Shown in pieces: positions 35,493 to 43,672 of a stretch of DNA of 64,000 nucleotides. This DNA is from Mycolicibacterium sp. MU0053. GTDB taxonomy: Bacteria > Actinomycetota > Actinomycetes > Mycobacteriales > Mycobacteriaceae. A program made the translations under genes and the position numbers. Location of the stretch: positions 1,240,001-1,304,000 of the forward strand of contig NZ_OY726397.1 of assembly GCF_963378095.1 (NCBI RefSeq). Reading direction: 5' to 3'. The notes beneath the pieces are model-generated. The model had not been told where the DNA came from. It saw only the letters and a list, made by a program, of their open reading frames with translations, and searched no databases. Numbering within the stretch: position 1 is the first letter of the stretch; every line of letters starts with the position of its first letter.

Positions 35493-36016
35493 CGCGGGAT
35501 GTGAAACGCCGTCAGCGCGGCGCTGCCGAGTTCCACCTCGGCCCAGGACCCGTTGACATGCAGCACCGCCAGCGCCGAGGTCGGATATTTGACCGAAATA
35601 TGCTCGGCAGCAGTCGCATTGGTTCCCGGGGCGCCGGACAGTGCGAGCGCCAACGCGGATGTTGTCGGTTCGTGGCCGATCACCAGCAACGTGTCCATGT
35701 CGAACCCGAAGGTCGTCTCGGCGGCGTTGATCTCGGCGATGACGGCGCCCGGACTGGCACCGTAGAGGCGGTCGGTGATGTGCACGGGGGCCTCGATGCC
35801 CGTTCGCTGCAGGGTCTGGCGGGTCCGGGTCGCCGAGGAACACAGCACCGCCTGCACCGGCGGGTCCACCGGGGGCCCGGCGCGCAGCCAGTCCCCGGCC
35901 AACCCGGCCTCGCGTTCACCGCGCGGAGCCAGCGGACGGTCGTGATCGGCCACCTCGTCCGGATAGGCCGACTTGGCGTGCCGCATCAGCACCAGGGTTC
36001 GTCTCTTCTCGCTCAC
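35489..36016 (-). CDS. sixA: Phosphohistidine phosphatase SixA-like
   Basis: 175 aa histidine-phosphatase-fold protein. The catalytic RHA motif (LVLMRHAKSAYPD, His13) takes the place of the RHG of phosphoglycerate mutases, as in SixA. The second half has CSSATRTRQT and the second active-site His in VIGHEPTTS. It matches Rv1276c. SixA removes phosphate from phosphohistidine; the target here is unknown. The GTG at 36016 has TAACGT 7 nt upstream. Confidence 0.92.
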   Translation of the reverse strand: MSEKRRTLVLMRHAKSAYPDEVADHDRPLAPRGEREAGLAGDWLRAGPPVDPPVQAVLCSSATRTRQTLQRTGIEAPVHITDRLYGASPGAVIAEINAAETTFGFDMDTLLVIGHEPTTSALALALSGAPGTNATAAEHISVKYPTSALAVLHVNGSWAEVELGSAALTAFHIPR

Positions 36017-36023
36017 ACCGGCC

Positions 36024-36029
36024 ACGTTA
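36024..36029 (-). promoter_or_regulatory. -10 element for sixA
   Basis: TAACGT on the reverse strand, 7 nt before the GTG start. Confidence 0.5.
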
Positions 36030-36115
36030 GGCCAACTTGTCGGAGCGCGGTCATACACTCGCCACGACCGGGTTCGAGACACGGCCCGCGGTAGGTGAAG
36101 AAGGTAGGGGACGCA

Positions 36116-37288
36116 GTGCGATTCGTGCACACCGCCGACTGGCAGCTGGGGATGACCCGGCACTTTCTGGAAGGCGAGGCGCAGCCCCGATATTCGGCCG
36201 CCCGGCGGGAAGCGGTGGCCGGACTGCGGACGTTGGCCCAGGACTGCGGCGCCGAGTTCGTCGTCGTCGCCGGGGACGTGTTCGAGGACAACCACCTCGA
36301 CCCGCGGGTGATCAGCCAGTCGTTGGAGGCGATGCGCGCGATCGGGATCCCGGTGTACCTGCTGCCCGGCAACCACGACCCGCTCGATGCCTCGTCGGTG
36401 TACACCAGCACGTTGTTCACCGACGAGTGCCCCGACAATGTCGTCGTGCTGGACCGCGCCGGCACCCATCAGGTGCGGCCCGGGTTGGAGATCGTCGCGG
36501 CCCCGTGGCGCTCCAAGCGGCCCACCACCGATCTGGTCGCCGAGGTGCTGGCCGACCTGCCGGCCGACGGCACCACCCGCATCGTGGTCGCCCACGGCGG
36601 CGTCGATGTGCTGGACCCCGACCCCACCCGGCCGTCGCTGATCCGGATCGCCGCGGTGCAGGAGGCCCTCGACCGCGGCGCCATCCACTATGTGGCGTTG
36701 GGCGACAAGCACTCCCGCACGTGCGTCGGAGACTCCGGCCGGGTCTGGTACTCGGGGTCGCCGGAGGTCACCAACTACGACGACATCGAGCCCGACCCCG
36801 GGCACGTCCTGCTCGTCGACATCGACGAGTCGGATCCGGCACGTCCGGTGACGGTCGACGCGCACCGCGTGGGGCGGTGGCGGTTCGTCACCCTGCCCGC
36901 CTTCCAACTCGACAACAGCCGGGACATCGCCGATCTCGACCTCAATCTCGATCTGCTGCCCGACAAGGAGCGCACGGTGGTGCGGCTGGTGCTGACCGGC
37001 ACGCTCACCGTGACCGACCGCGCGCGCCTCGATGCCTGCCTGGACAAGTACACCCGGCTGTTCGGCTGGGTCGGGTTGTGGGACCGGCACTGCGACATCG
37101 CCGTGGTCCCGGCCGACGCCGAATTCTCCGAGATCGGTATCGGCGGATTCGCCGCCACCGCGGTCCAGGAGTTGATGGCCGCCGCGCGCGGTGACGATCC
37201 GGACGGCGCCGAGGATGCCCAAGGTGCGTTGGCCCTGCTACTGCGACTGTCCGGGAAGCTGTCAGAGCCGAAAAGTGGTGCGGCATGA
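36116..37288 (+). CDS. SbcD/Mre11-like DNA repair exonuclease subunit (Rv1277-like)
   Basis: 390 aa. The calcineurin-like phosphoesterase motifs are in order: FVHTADWQLG, VVAGDVFEDN, LLPGNHDPLD, VVAHGGVD and VALGDKHSR, which bind two metal ions. It is expected to be a Mn-dependent nuclease working with the ATPase encoded next, as Mre11 does with Rad50. The GTG start has AAGGTAGGGG upstream; a TTG at 36095 is in frame. Its stop overlaps the next gene's ATG as ATGA. Confidence 0.92.
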   Translation: MRFVHTADWQLGMTRHFLEGEAQPRYSAARREAVAGLRTLAQDCGAEFVVVAGDVFEDNHLDPRVISQSLEAMRAIGIPVYLLPGNHDPLDASSVYTSTLFTDECPDNVVVLDRAGTHQVRPGLEIVAAPWRSKRPTTDLVAEVLADLPADGTTRIVVAHGGVDVLDPDPTRPSLIRIAAVQEALDRGAIHYVALGDKHSRTCVGDSGRVWYSGSPEVTNYDDIEPDPGHVLLVDIDESDPARPVTVDAHRVGRWRFVTLPAFQLDNSRDIADLDLNLDLLPDKERTVVRLVLTGTLTVTDRARLDACLDKYTRLFGWVGLWDRHCDIAVVPADAEFSEIGIGGFAATAVQELMAAARGDDPDGAEDAQGALALLLRLSGKLSEPKSGAA

Positions 37289-39906
37289 GACTGCATCGGC
37301 TCACCCTGACCAACTATCGCGGCATCACCCACCGCGAGATCGAATTCGCCGAGCGCGGCGTCACCGTGGTGTGCGGCGCGAACGAGATCGGCAAGTCCTC
37401 GATGATCGAGGCACTGGACCTGCTGCTGGAATCCAAGGACCGCTCCAACAAAAAAGACGTCAAGCAGGTCAAGCCGACTCACGCCGACGTGGGGGCGGAG
37501 GTCACCGCCGAGATCAGCACCGGACCGTACCGGTTCGTGTACCGCAAGCGATTCCACAAGAAGTGCGAAACCGAGCTGAGCATCCTGGCACCCGCGCGCG
37601 AGCAGCTCACCGGTGACGAGGCGCACCAGCGGGTCCGCGGCATGCTCGACGAGACCGTCGATGCCGGCCTGTGGCAGGCGCAGCGGGTATTGCAGGCCGC
37701 GTCGACATCTGCGGTGGACCTGTCGGCGTGCGATGCGCTGTCTCGCGCGCTCGATGTCGCCGCCGGCGACGCCGCCGACGGACTGTCCGCCGGTCTGTCC
37801 GGCGCCGAACCGGTGCTGATCGAGAAGATCGATGCCGAATACGCCCGCTACTTCACCGCGACCGGACGTCCCACCGGCGAATGGGCCGCGGCCATCGCGG
37901 CGATGAAGACCGCCGAGGCGGAGGTGGCCGCGCGGGCCGCCGAGGTGGCCGAGGTCGACGAGCGGGTGCGGGCCCACGCCACCATGTCCGAGCAGCTCGA
38001 GGCGTTGGTCGGGCAGCGCTCGGCGGCGGCCGCCAGACTGGACACCGCCGCCGCGGCCGCCGAGGAGCTGACCGCACTGACGGCCGAGGTGCGCACCGCG
38101 GAGTCGGAGGCCGCCGCCAAGACGGCCACGGCCACCGCGGCCGCGGCCGCGCTCGAGGAGCGCCGGCGCGTCCGGTCCGAGGTGCAGTCCCGGCAGGAGG
38201 CGCTCGACGCGGCACAGGTGGCCGCCGTCGAAGCGCAGGAGTCCGAGGACACCGGCCGCGAGGTGGTGGTGGAAGCGGAGGCCGCGGCCGCCGCCGCCGA
38301 AAAAGAGCTGCACGCGGTCGACGAGCGGGTGCGCGCCGCCAGCAAGGTGGTAGCCCAGCTCGCTGAGCGTGCCGAGGCCGAGCGGCTGACCGCGCTGGTG
38401 AGTCGCGTCGATGCCGCGCTGGCCGAACGGGCCGAGGTCGACGCGGCACTGGCACCGATCGTCTTGACCGACAAGATGTTTCGTGAGATCGAGGCCGCGG
38501 CCGCGGCCGCCGACCTCGCGCAGGCACAGGCCGAGCTGACCGCGACCGCCATCGAATTCACGGCCGCAGCCGACGTCGAGCTGACGGTGGGCGAGGACCG
38601 GGTGACGCTGACGGCTGGCCAGACCTGGTCGCTGAGCGCCGCCGAGCAGGCCGCGGTGTCACTGCCGGGTCTGCTGCGCATCGACGTCAAACCGGCCGCG
38701 ACTGCGGTGGACACCCACGCGAAACTCGCAGCCGCGCAGCACCATCTGGCGAAGTTGCTGGCTGGCGCCGGCGTCGCCGACCTCGACGAGGCCCGCCGGG
38801 TACAACAGCGGCGCATCGAACTGACCGGGCAGCGCGGCCATCTCGACGCGACCCTGTCCGGGATCACCGGCGACGACGACATCGCCGATTTGCGGGCGCG
38901 CCTCGAGGCCCTGCGGCCCGGTGCCGATCTCGGCATCGACGCCGAGGCGGCCCACGCCGAACGGTCCGCCGCCGAACAGGCCCTACAGGAAGCCACCACG
39001 CACGCGCAGACCCAACGCCGGGTGGCCGCCGCGGCCCTCAAACAGTTGGCCGAGCGGACCACCTCGGCCACGGTATCGCGGGATCGCGCGGTCGCCGCGC
39101 AGACCGAACTGGCCACGAGCACCGCACGGCTGGCCGCGCTGCAAGCCGCGCAGCCCGATGAGGATGCAGTGGCGCAGGTCGCCACCGCGACGGCCGCCGC
39201 CGAGGCCGCGCGAGCGCGGGTCGCCGAGTTGTCGGCGCGGCTGGCCGAGGCGGGCCCGGACGCGGTGACCGCGGAGCTGGCCGCGGCGCGGACGGCCGCC
39301 GACACCGTCAACCAGCAACACGACGACACCGCCCGCGCGCTGCGCGATATCGAGGTGGAGCTCTCGGTGTTCGGCACCGAGGGCCGGACCGGGCAGCTCG
39401 ACGCGGCCCAGATCACGCGGGAGCATGCGGTCGCGGCGTACGCCCGGGTGCAGCGCCGCGCCCGCGCGGTCGAACTGCTGCGCACCGTGATGGTCCGACA
39501 CCGCGACAACATCCGGCTACGTTATGTGCAGCCGTTCCGCACCGAGGTGGAACGGTTGGGCCGCACCGTCTTCGGGGAGACCTTCGAGGTGGAGGTCGAC
39601 AGCGACCTGTGCATCCGGAACCGGACACTCGACGGACGCACGGTGCCCTTCGAGTCGTTGTCCGGCGGCGCCAAGGAACAACTCGGGATCGTGGCCCGGC
39701 TCGCGGTGGCCGCGCTGGTCGCCAACGAGGATACCGTGCCCGTGGTCATCGACGACGCGCTCGGCTTCTCCGATCCGGAACGGCTGGCCCGAATGGGAGC
39801 GGTCTTCGACCAGGTCGGCGCCGACGGCCAGGTCATCGTGCTGACCTGCTCGCCGGAGCGCTACAACAGCGTCAGCGGCGCCCACCGGGTGCAGCTGAGC
39901 GCCTAG
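37285..39906 (+). CDS. SbcC/Rad50/YhaN-like coiled-coil ATPase (Rv1278-like)
   Basis: 873 aa. Walker A (CGANEIGKSS, residues 30-39) is N-terminal. Two long Ala/Glu/Arg-rich coiled-coil arms span ~190-420 and ~480-770. The signature LSGGAKEQLG (~791) and Walker B VPVVIDDALGFSD are C-terminal, typical of SMC/Rad50 proteins. The middle shows no Cys-x-x-Cys zinc hook; residues ~430-477 (VELTVGEDRVTLTAGQTWSL) look like a small beta-rich hinge. It is the partner of the nuclease gene just upstream, with coupled translation. The pair resembles YhaO/YhaN as much as SbcD/SbcC. Confidence 0.92.
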   Translation: MRLHRLTLTNYRGITHREIEFAERGVTVVCGANEIGKSSMIEALDLLLESKDRSNKKDVKQVKPTHADVGAEVTAEISTGPYRFVYRKRFHKKCETELSILAPAREQLTGDEAHQRVRGMLDETVDAGLWQAQRVLQAASTSAVDLSACDALSRALDVAAGDAADGLSAGLSGAEPVLIEKIDAEYARYFTATGRPTGEWAAAIAAMKTAEAEVAARAAEVAEVDERVRAHATMSEQLEALVGQRSAAAARLDTAAAAAEELTALTAEVRTAESEAAAKTATATAAAAALEERRRVRSEVQSRQEALDAAQVAAVEAQESEDTGREVVVEAEAAAAAAEKELHAVDERVRAASKVVAQLAERAEAERLTALVSRVDAALAERAEVDAALAPIVLTDKMFREIEAAAAAADLAQAQAELTATAIEFTAAADVELTVGEDRVTLTAGQTWSLSAAEQAAVSLPGLLRIDVKPAATAVDTHAKLAAAQHHLAKLLAGAGVADLDEARRVQQRRIELTGQRGHLDATLSGITGDDDIADLRARLEALRPGADLGIDAEAAHAERSAAEQALQEATTHAQTQRRVAAAALKQLAERTTSATVSRDRAVAAQTELATSTARLAALQAAQPDEDAVAQVATATAAAEAARARVAELSARLAEAGPDAVTAELAAARTAADTVNQQHDDTARALRDIEVELSVFGTEGRTGQLDAAQITREHAVAAYARVQRRARAVELLRTVMVRHRDNIRLRYVQPFRTEVERLGRTVFGETFEVEVDSDLCIRNRTLDGRTVPFESLSGGAKEQLGIVARLAVAALVANEDTVPVVIDDALGFSDPERLARMGAVFDQVGADGQVIVLTCSPERYNSVSGAHRVQLSA

Positions 39907-39915
39907 GCCCCTTGC

Positions 39916-39965
39916 GATTTCGGTGCGTTCAGGGGCACTCAAGCGCCCCCAAACGCACCGAAATC
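39916..39965. terminator. Strong hairpin between convergent genes (member of a dispersed repeat pair)
   Basis: Two 21-nt arms (39916-39936 and 39945-39965) match at 19 positions around an 8-nt loop. It lies 9 bp past the SbcC-like stop and ends just before the stop of the convergent monooxygenase gene, so it could terminate both. The left arm shares an exact 18-mer with 20978-20995. Confidence 0.7.
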
Positions 39966-39970
39966 ACCCC

Positions 39971-41200
39971 TCAGAAGTAGGCGTTGGCGGGGATCGGGGT
40001 GCCGTGCAGCAGGTTCTCGCCGATCACCCGGGCCTTGTAGACGACGGGGTTGTGCAGCGTGATGGTGCGGATGTTGCGCCAGTGCCGGTCGAGGTTGCGC
40101 TGCCGGCTCGACGCGCTGGCCCCACCGAGTTCCAACAGCCGGGAGGCGGCCTCGGGGGCGATGGCGTCGAGGTGCACCTTGACCTTGGCGACCTTCAACT
40201 GCGCCTCGGCGGCCAGCCGGGCATCGGGCACTCCACGCTCGTCCTCCGCATCGGTGGCGGCGCCGATCGCGTCGGCGGCGTCGAGCACCGCGGCCCGGGC
40301 AATGTAGGCGGTGCTGGCCAGCTCGCCCAGCAGCTTCTGGTAGAGCGGATCGTCGACCGGGGCCGCGGTGAGCGCGTGACTGAAGCTGCGGGTGCGCGAG
40401 CGCAGCAGGGCCGCACCGTCGTCGACCACCGCCGCGAGCACCCCGGCCACCACGGCGTGGATGTAGAGCTGCAGCGCGGCGTACTGCACCGTCGGCTCCG
40501 GTTCGGCGTCATAGGGGGTGTCGACGAGGACCTCCTCGGCGGCCACGGCGACGTTGTCGAACACCGTGGTGCCGGTGCCCGTGCGGCGCTGCCCAAAGCC
40601 GTCCCAGTCGTCGATGAGCGCGACGCCCGTGCGATCCGACGGCACGATCACCGAGGCCACCGAGTCGTGATCGGTGGTGGTGGTGACCGTCAGGTAGTCG
40701 GAGAACAGCGTGCCGGTGCTGTAGTACTTCTCGCCGTTGAGCCGGAAGCCGCCGGTTCCATCGGGCAGCAGCCGGGTGTTGAACACCAGGCTGCCCACCG
40801 CCAGGCTGCCCTTCTCGCTGAACGCATTCGCAAACAGCTTGCCGGCGGCGACCTGCTGCAACCACCGCTGGGACACCTCGTCGCCGGGGTCGGCCCGCAG
40901 CGCGCGCAGCCGCTCCTCGACGAACCAGAAGTGCGTCCGGAAGATGTGGGCGACAATGGGATCGGCCTGCGCTACCTCGATCAGCGTCGAAAACAGTTGG
41001 CGCACGGTGTAACCGGGACCACCGAACTCCGCGGGCAGCCGAAGCGTGCCGAAGCCGGCCCGTTTGAGCGCGGCCACCTGATCGAAGGGGTTCTCGTCGT
41101 TGAGATCACGGTCTTTGGAGCCCGCCGCGATGTCGGCGAGCAGGGCGGTGAATTCTTCGGAACCCGGCAGCAGGGTCTGCCGGATGGGTGCATGAGTCAT
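39971..41200 (-). CDS. Acyl-CoA dehydrogenase-fold flavin monooxygenase, SfnB/DszC-like
   Basis: 409 aa. The acyl-CoA dehydrogenase fold is evident (FGTLRLPAEFGGPGYTVRQL, then RLNGEKYYSTGTLFSDYLTV, then a helical C-terminus with HWRNIRTITLHNPVVYK). That last segment with the conserved His is typical of DszC/SfnB-type FMNH2-dependent monooxygenases, not of true dehydrogenases. Members oxygenate sulfur compounds such as dibenzothiophene or sulfones to release sulfite. The ATG at 41200 was chosen because the folded domain starts soon after. It diverges from the copper module; nearby sulfur genes start 9 kb away. Confidence 0.85.
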   Translation of the reverse strand: MTHAPIRQTLLPGSEEFTALLADIAAGSKDRDLNDENPFDQVAALKRAGFGTLRLPAEFGGPGYTVRQLFSTLIEVAQADPIVAHIFRTHFWFVEERLRALRADPGDEVSQRWLQQVAAGKLFANAFSEKGSLAVGSLVFNTRLLPDGTGGFRLNGEKYYSTGTLFSDYLTVTTTTDHDSVASVIVPSDRTGVALIDDWDGFGQRRTGTGTTVFDNVAVAAEEVLVDTPYDAEPEPTVQYAALQLYIHAVVAGVLAAVVDDGAALLRSRTRSFSHALTAAPVDDPLYQKLLGELASTAYIARAAVLDAADAIGAATDAEDERGVPDARLAAEAQLKVAKVKVHLDAIAPEAASRLLELGGASASSRQRNLDRHWRNIRTITLHNPVVYKARVIGENLLHGTPIPANAYF

Positions 41201-41274
41201 ATCAGGAGTTCTACCGACATCACCGCCGCGAGACACTGCTTGAGATCACCGCGAATCCAACCCCACCGGCCTTT

Positions 41275-41305
41275 CTACTATTACCCGTAGTAGGCCGGGT
41301 ACCCT
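41275..41305. promoter_or_regulatory. Dyads and -10 element in front of the putative copper module
   Basis: CTACTA-n7-TAGTAG (41275-41293) overlaps TACCC-n10-GGGTA (41282-41301). The latter resembles the CCC/GGG half-sites of copper-sensing CsoR/RicR repressors, although its spacing is unconfirmed. The -10 TACCCT (41300-41305) lies 7 nt before the GTG at 41313, so a bound repressor would block it. Confidence 0.5.
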
Positions 41306-41312
41306 GGTTCGG

Positions 41313-41840
41313 GTGAGGTCCGCTGGGTTGACGGCTACTCGTCTGCATGGGGTATCCGTGGCCGCGTGTTCGGCGACGGTGGCCATCGCTGCCCATTCCG
41401 CGGCCGGCGGCCACCCGCCGACCGGGGCCGGGTTGATGCTGGTGCTGGCCGCGTCCGCCACGGTGGGTGCGGTGTCCGCGACGAAGAACACCGCGACCGG
41501 CTGGGCCCGACACCTCCACCTGCTGGGCTTCCTCGGTCTCGGTCAGCTGCTCGGGCACGTCGCGCTGAGCGTCGGCGGCACGCACGCCCACGCCCCGGCC
41601 GCCGCGCTGCCGATGCTGGCCGCGCACGTCCTGGCCGCGCTGGTGTGCGCGGTGCTGATCCTGCTCTCCGAACACCTGTGCCGGGTCCTCGGTTCGGTGC
41701 TGCGCGCCACGGTGTGGCCCGGGTGGCTGGTTGTCGGCCCGGGCGGGCGGGTCAGCCCCGCCTACCGGTTCGCGCTCACCGCGCACGTTCTTGCCGGCGG
41801 CACCGGTAACCGCGGCCCACCGGCTGTGGCGGCCGCCTGA
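41313..41840 (+). CDS. His-rich integral membrane protein of the putative copper module
   Basis: 175 aa with about four hydrophobic segments (around 12-28, 40-56, 68-86 and 95-118). Several histidines sit in or between them (AAHSAAGGHPP, ARHLHLL, GHVALSVGGTHAHAP). This pattern and its position before PCu(A)C fit membrane partners seen beside copper-chaperone genes in actinobacteria. No enzymatic motif is visible. The C-terminal ~40 residues are cytoplasmic or disordered. A metal-handling role is inferred from context. Confidence 0.75.
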   Translation: MRSAGLTATRLHGVSVAACSATVAIAAHSAAGGHPPTGAGLMLVLAASATVGAVSATKNTATGWARHLHLLGFLGLGQLLGHVALSVGGTHAHAPAAALPMLAAHVLAALVCAVLILLSEHLCRVLGSVLRATVWPGWLVVGPGGRVSPAYRFALTAHVLAGGTGNRGPPAVAAA

Positions 41841-41842
41841 TC

Positions 41843-41884
41843 GCTCACCTGGGGGTGAGCACGATCGGGTGAGGCCGATCGTGC
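41843..41884 (+). terminator. Two adjoining perfect hairpins between the membrane gene and the PCu(A)C gene
   Basis: GCTCACC-tggg-GGTGAGC (41843-41860) shares GC with GCACGATCGG-gtgagg-CCGATCGTGC (41859-41884; 10-bp perfect stem), followed by TGCTTT. They start right after the membrane-protein stop and may partly terminate or attenuate transcription, or protect mRNA ends. Confidence 0.6.
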
Positions 41885-41963
41885 TGCTTTCACCGCCGTC
41901 GCCGAGCGCGGCCGCGGTTCCAACACGTCACCCTGTGACGCCTCCTTTCGAAAGTGAGCCCTT

Positions 41964-42476
41964 ATGAATTCCCGTGTTCTGTTCCGATCGTTGTCCGCTT
42001 CTGCCCTGGCCGCCGCGCTGCTGCTGACCGGGTGTAGCTCGGCGGACAGCGGGTCTCAGGCCGAGGCCGTCACCGTCCACGACGCGTGGGTCAAGGCCGC
42101 CGACGCGGACATGACGGCGGCGTTTGCCCGGTTGGTCAACACCGGCAGCGGTGCTGCCCGACTGCTCTCGGCCACCTCGCCGGCCAGTGCAGACGTCGAG
42201 ATCCACGAGGTGGTCGACAACGTCATGCGGACCAAGGACGACGGCGTGGTGATTCCCGCCCGCGGCGAGATCGAGTTGCAGCCCGGCGGCGATCACCTGA
42301 TGCTGATCGATCTGGGTGAACCGCTGACGCCCGGCACCGATGTGGAGATCGTCGCGACGTTCGAGGACGGGTCTCGTCTGCCGATCACCGCACAGGTGCG
42401 GGACTTCGCGGGCGCCGACGAGAACTACGCACCGGACGCGCACGCCGAGCACGGCTCGCACGAATCCCATGGCTAA
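41964..42476 (+). CDS. PCu(A)C-type copper chaperone lipoprotein
   Basis: 170 aa. The signal peptide ends in lipobox LLTGC (Cys24), anchoring it outside the membrane. The core shows the copper-binding His/Met set of this family: His81 (IHEVVDNVM), Met88, His111 and Met113 (GGDHLML). A His/Glu-rich tail (HAEHGSHESHG) could add binding capacity. Such proteins hold Cu(I) and deliver it to cupro-enzymes or buffer it. It overlaps the DyP gene by 8 bp, so the two are cotranslated. Confidence 0.92.
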   Translation: MNSRVLFRSLSASALAAALLLTGCSSADSGSQAEAVTVHDAWVKAADADMTAAFARLVNTGSGAARLLSATSPASADVEIHEVVDNVMRTKDDGVVIPARGEIELQPGGDHLMLIDLGEPLTPGTDVEIVATFEDGSRLPITAQVRDFAGADENYAPDAHAEHGSHESHG

Positions 42477-43671
42477 GCTCAGCCGGCGCCGACTGCTGGG
42501 AGCCAGTGTGTTGGCCGCGGGCGCGGCGGGCACCGCCGCGGTGGCAGGCCCGCGGCTGGTGTCGGGTGCGGCGGCCACCGCGGCTTCGGCGGTCGAGCCG
42601 TTCTACGGACCCCATCAGGCCGGTATCGCCACGGTGCCGCAGCGCTACGCCACGCTGATCGCGGTGGATCTGCGTCCCGACCGGCGCGACGTCGCGACCT
42701 TGCGTTCGGTGATGAAGCTGTGGACCGCCGACGCCGCGCGGCTGACGCAGGGCCTGCCGGCGGTCGCCGACACCGAACCGGAGCTGGCCACCGAACCGGC
42801 CCGGCTGACCGTCACCGTCGGCTACGGCCCGACCCTGTTCGACGCGTTGCGGTTGACGCACGCCAAACCGGCCACCCTGCGGGAACTTCCGGCGTTCGCC
42901 GTGGACCGGCTCGAACCCCGCTGGAGCGGTGGGCAGCTGCTGGTGCAGTTGTGCGGCGACAGCCCGCTGGCGCTCAGCCACGCCGCCCGCGTGCTGTTGA
43001 AGAACGTCCGGTCCATGGCGAGCGTCCGGTGGATTCAGCGCGGTTTCCGCCAGCCGATGCATCCCGAAAATCCCGGCGGATCGATGCGCAACCTCATGGG
43101 TCAGGTCGACGGCACCGTCAACCTGACCGCGAACCAGTTCGACCGGTTCGTCTGGGACGACGGGGGCGACCAGGGCTGGTTCGCCGGCGGCACCATCATG
43201 GTGGTCCGACGCATCCGGGCGGAGCTGGACACCTGGGATCAACTCGGCCGGGACACCAAGGAATTGGTGGTCGGGCGCACGCTCGACTCGGGCGCGCCGC
43301 TGACCGGACAGCACGAGACCGATGAGCCGGATTTCGAAGCGCACGTCGGCGGGATCCCGGTGATAGCGCCGAACTCACACATCGCGCGGGCCCGGCACCA
43401 CACGGAGGAGGAGCAGTTCCTGCGGCGGCCCTACAACTACGACGACCCGCCGGAGGCCGGCCAGGTCAGCGATTCGGGCCTGCTGTTCCTGGCCTTCCAA
43501 CGGAATCCGGCCACGCAGTTCGTGCCGGTGCAGCAACGGATCTCCGATGCAGACGCGCTCAACGAGTGGGTCACCCCGGTCGGTTCGGCCAGCTACGCGA
43601 TGCTGCCCGGGGTGCAGGACGGCGAGTACCTGGGCCAGCAATTGCTCGACGCGGTCGGGCACCGCGGCTGA
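42469..43671 (+). CDS. Tat-exported DyP-type heme peroxidase (EfeB-like)
   Basis: 400 aa. The N-terminal SRRRLLGASVLAAGA is a twin-arginine signal, so the folded heme protein is exported. The DyP motif GxxDG is present (LMGQVDGTVNLT, about 210), and the proximal heme His is probably in APNSHIARARHH (~302). DyP peroxidases use H2O2 to oxidise dyes, phenols or porphyrins. Here the neighbours are copper proteins, not EfeU/EfeO iron uptake genes. It overlaps the PCu(A)C gene and ends 1 bp before the convergent oppA stop. Confidence 0.93.
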   Translation: MAKLSRRRLLGASVLAAGAAGTAAVAGPRLVSGAAATAASAVEPFYGPHQAGIATVPQRYATLIAVDLRPDRRDVATLRSVMKLWTADAARLTQGLPAVADTEPELATEPARLTVTVGYGPTLFDALRLTHAKPATLRELPAFAVDRLEPRWSGGQLLVQLCGDSPLALSHAARVLLKNVRSMASVRWIQRGFRQPMHPENPGGSMRNLMGQVDGTVNLTANQFDRFVWDDGGDQGWFAGGTIMVVRRIRAELDTWDQLGRDTKELVVGRTLDSGAPLTGQHETDEPDFEAHVGGIPVIAPNSHIARARHHTEEEQFLRRPYNYDDPPEAGQVSDSGLLFLAFQRNPATQFVPVQQRISDADALNEWVTPVGSASYAMLPGVQDGEYLGQQLLDAVGHRG

Positions 43672-43672
43672 G

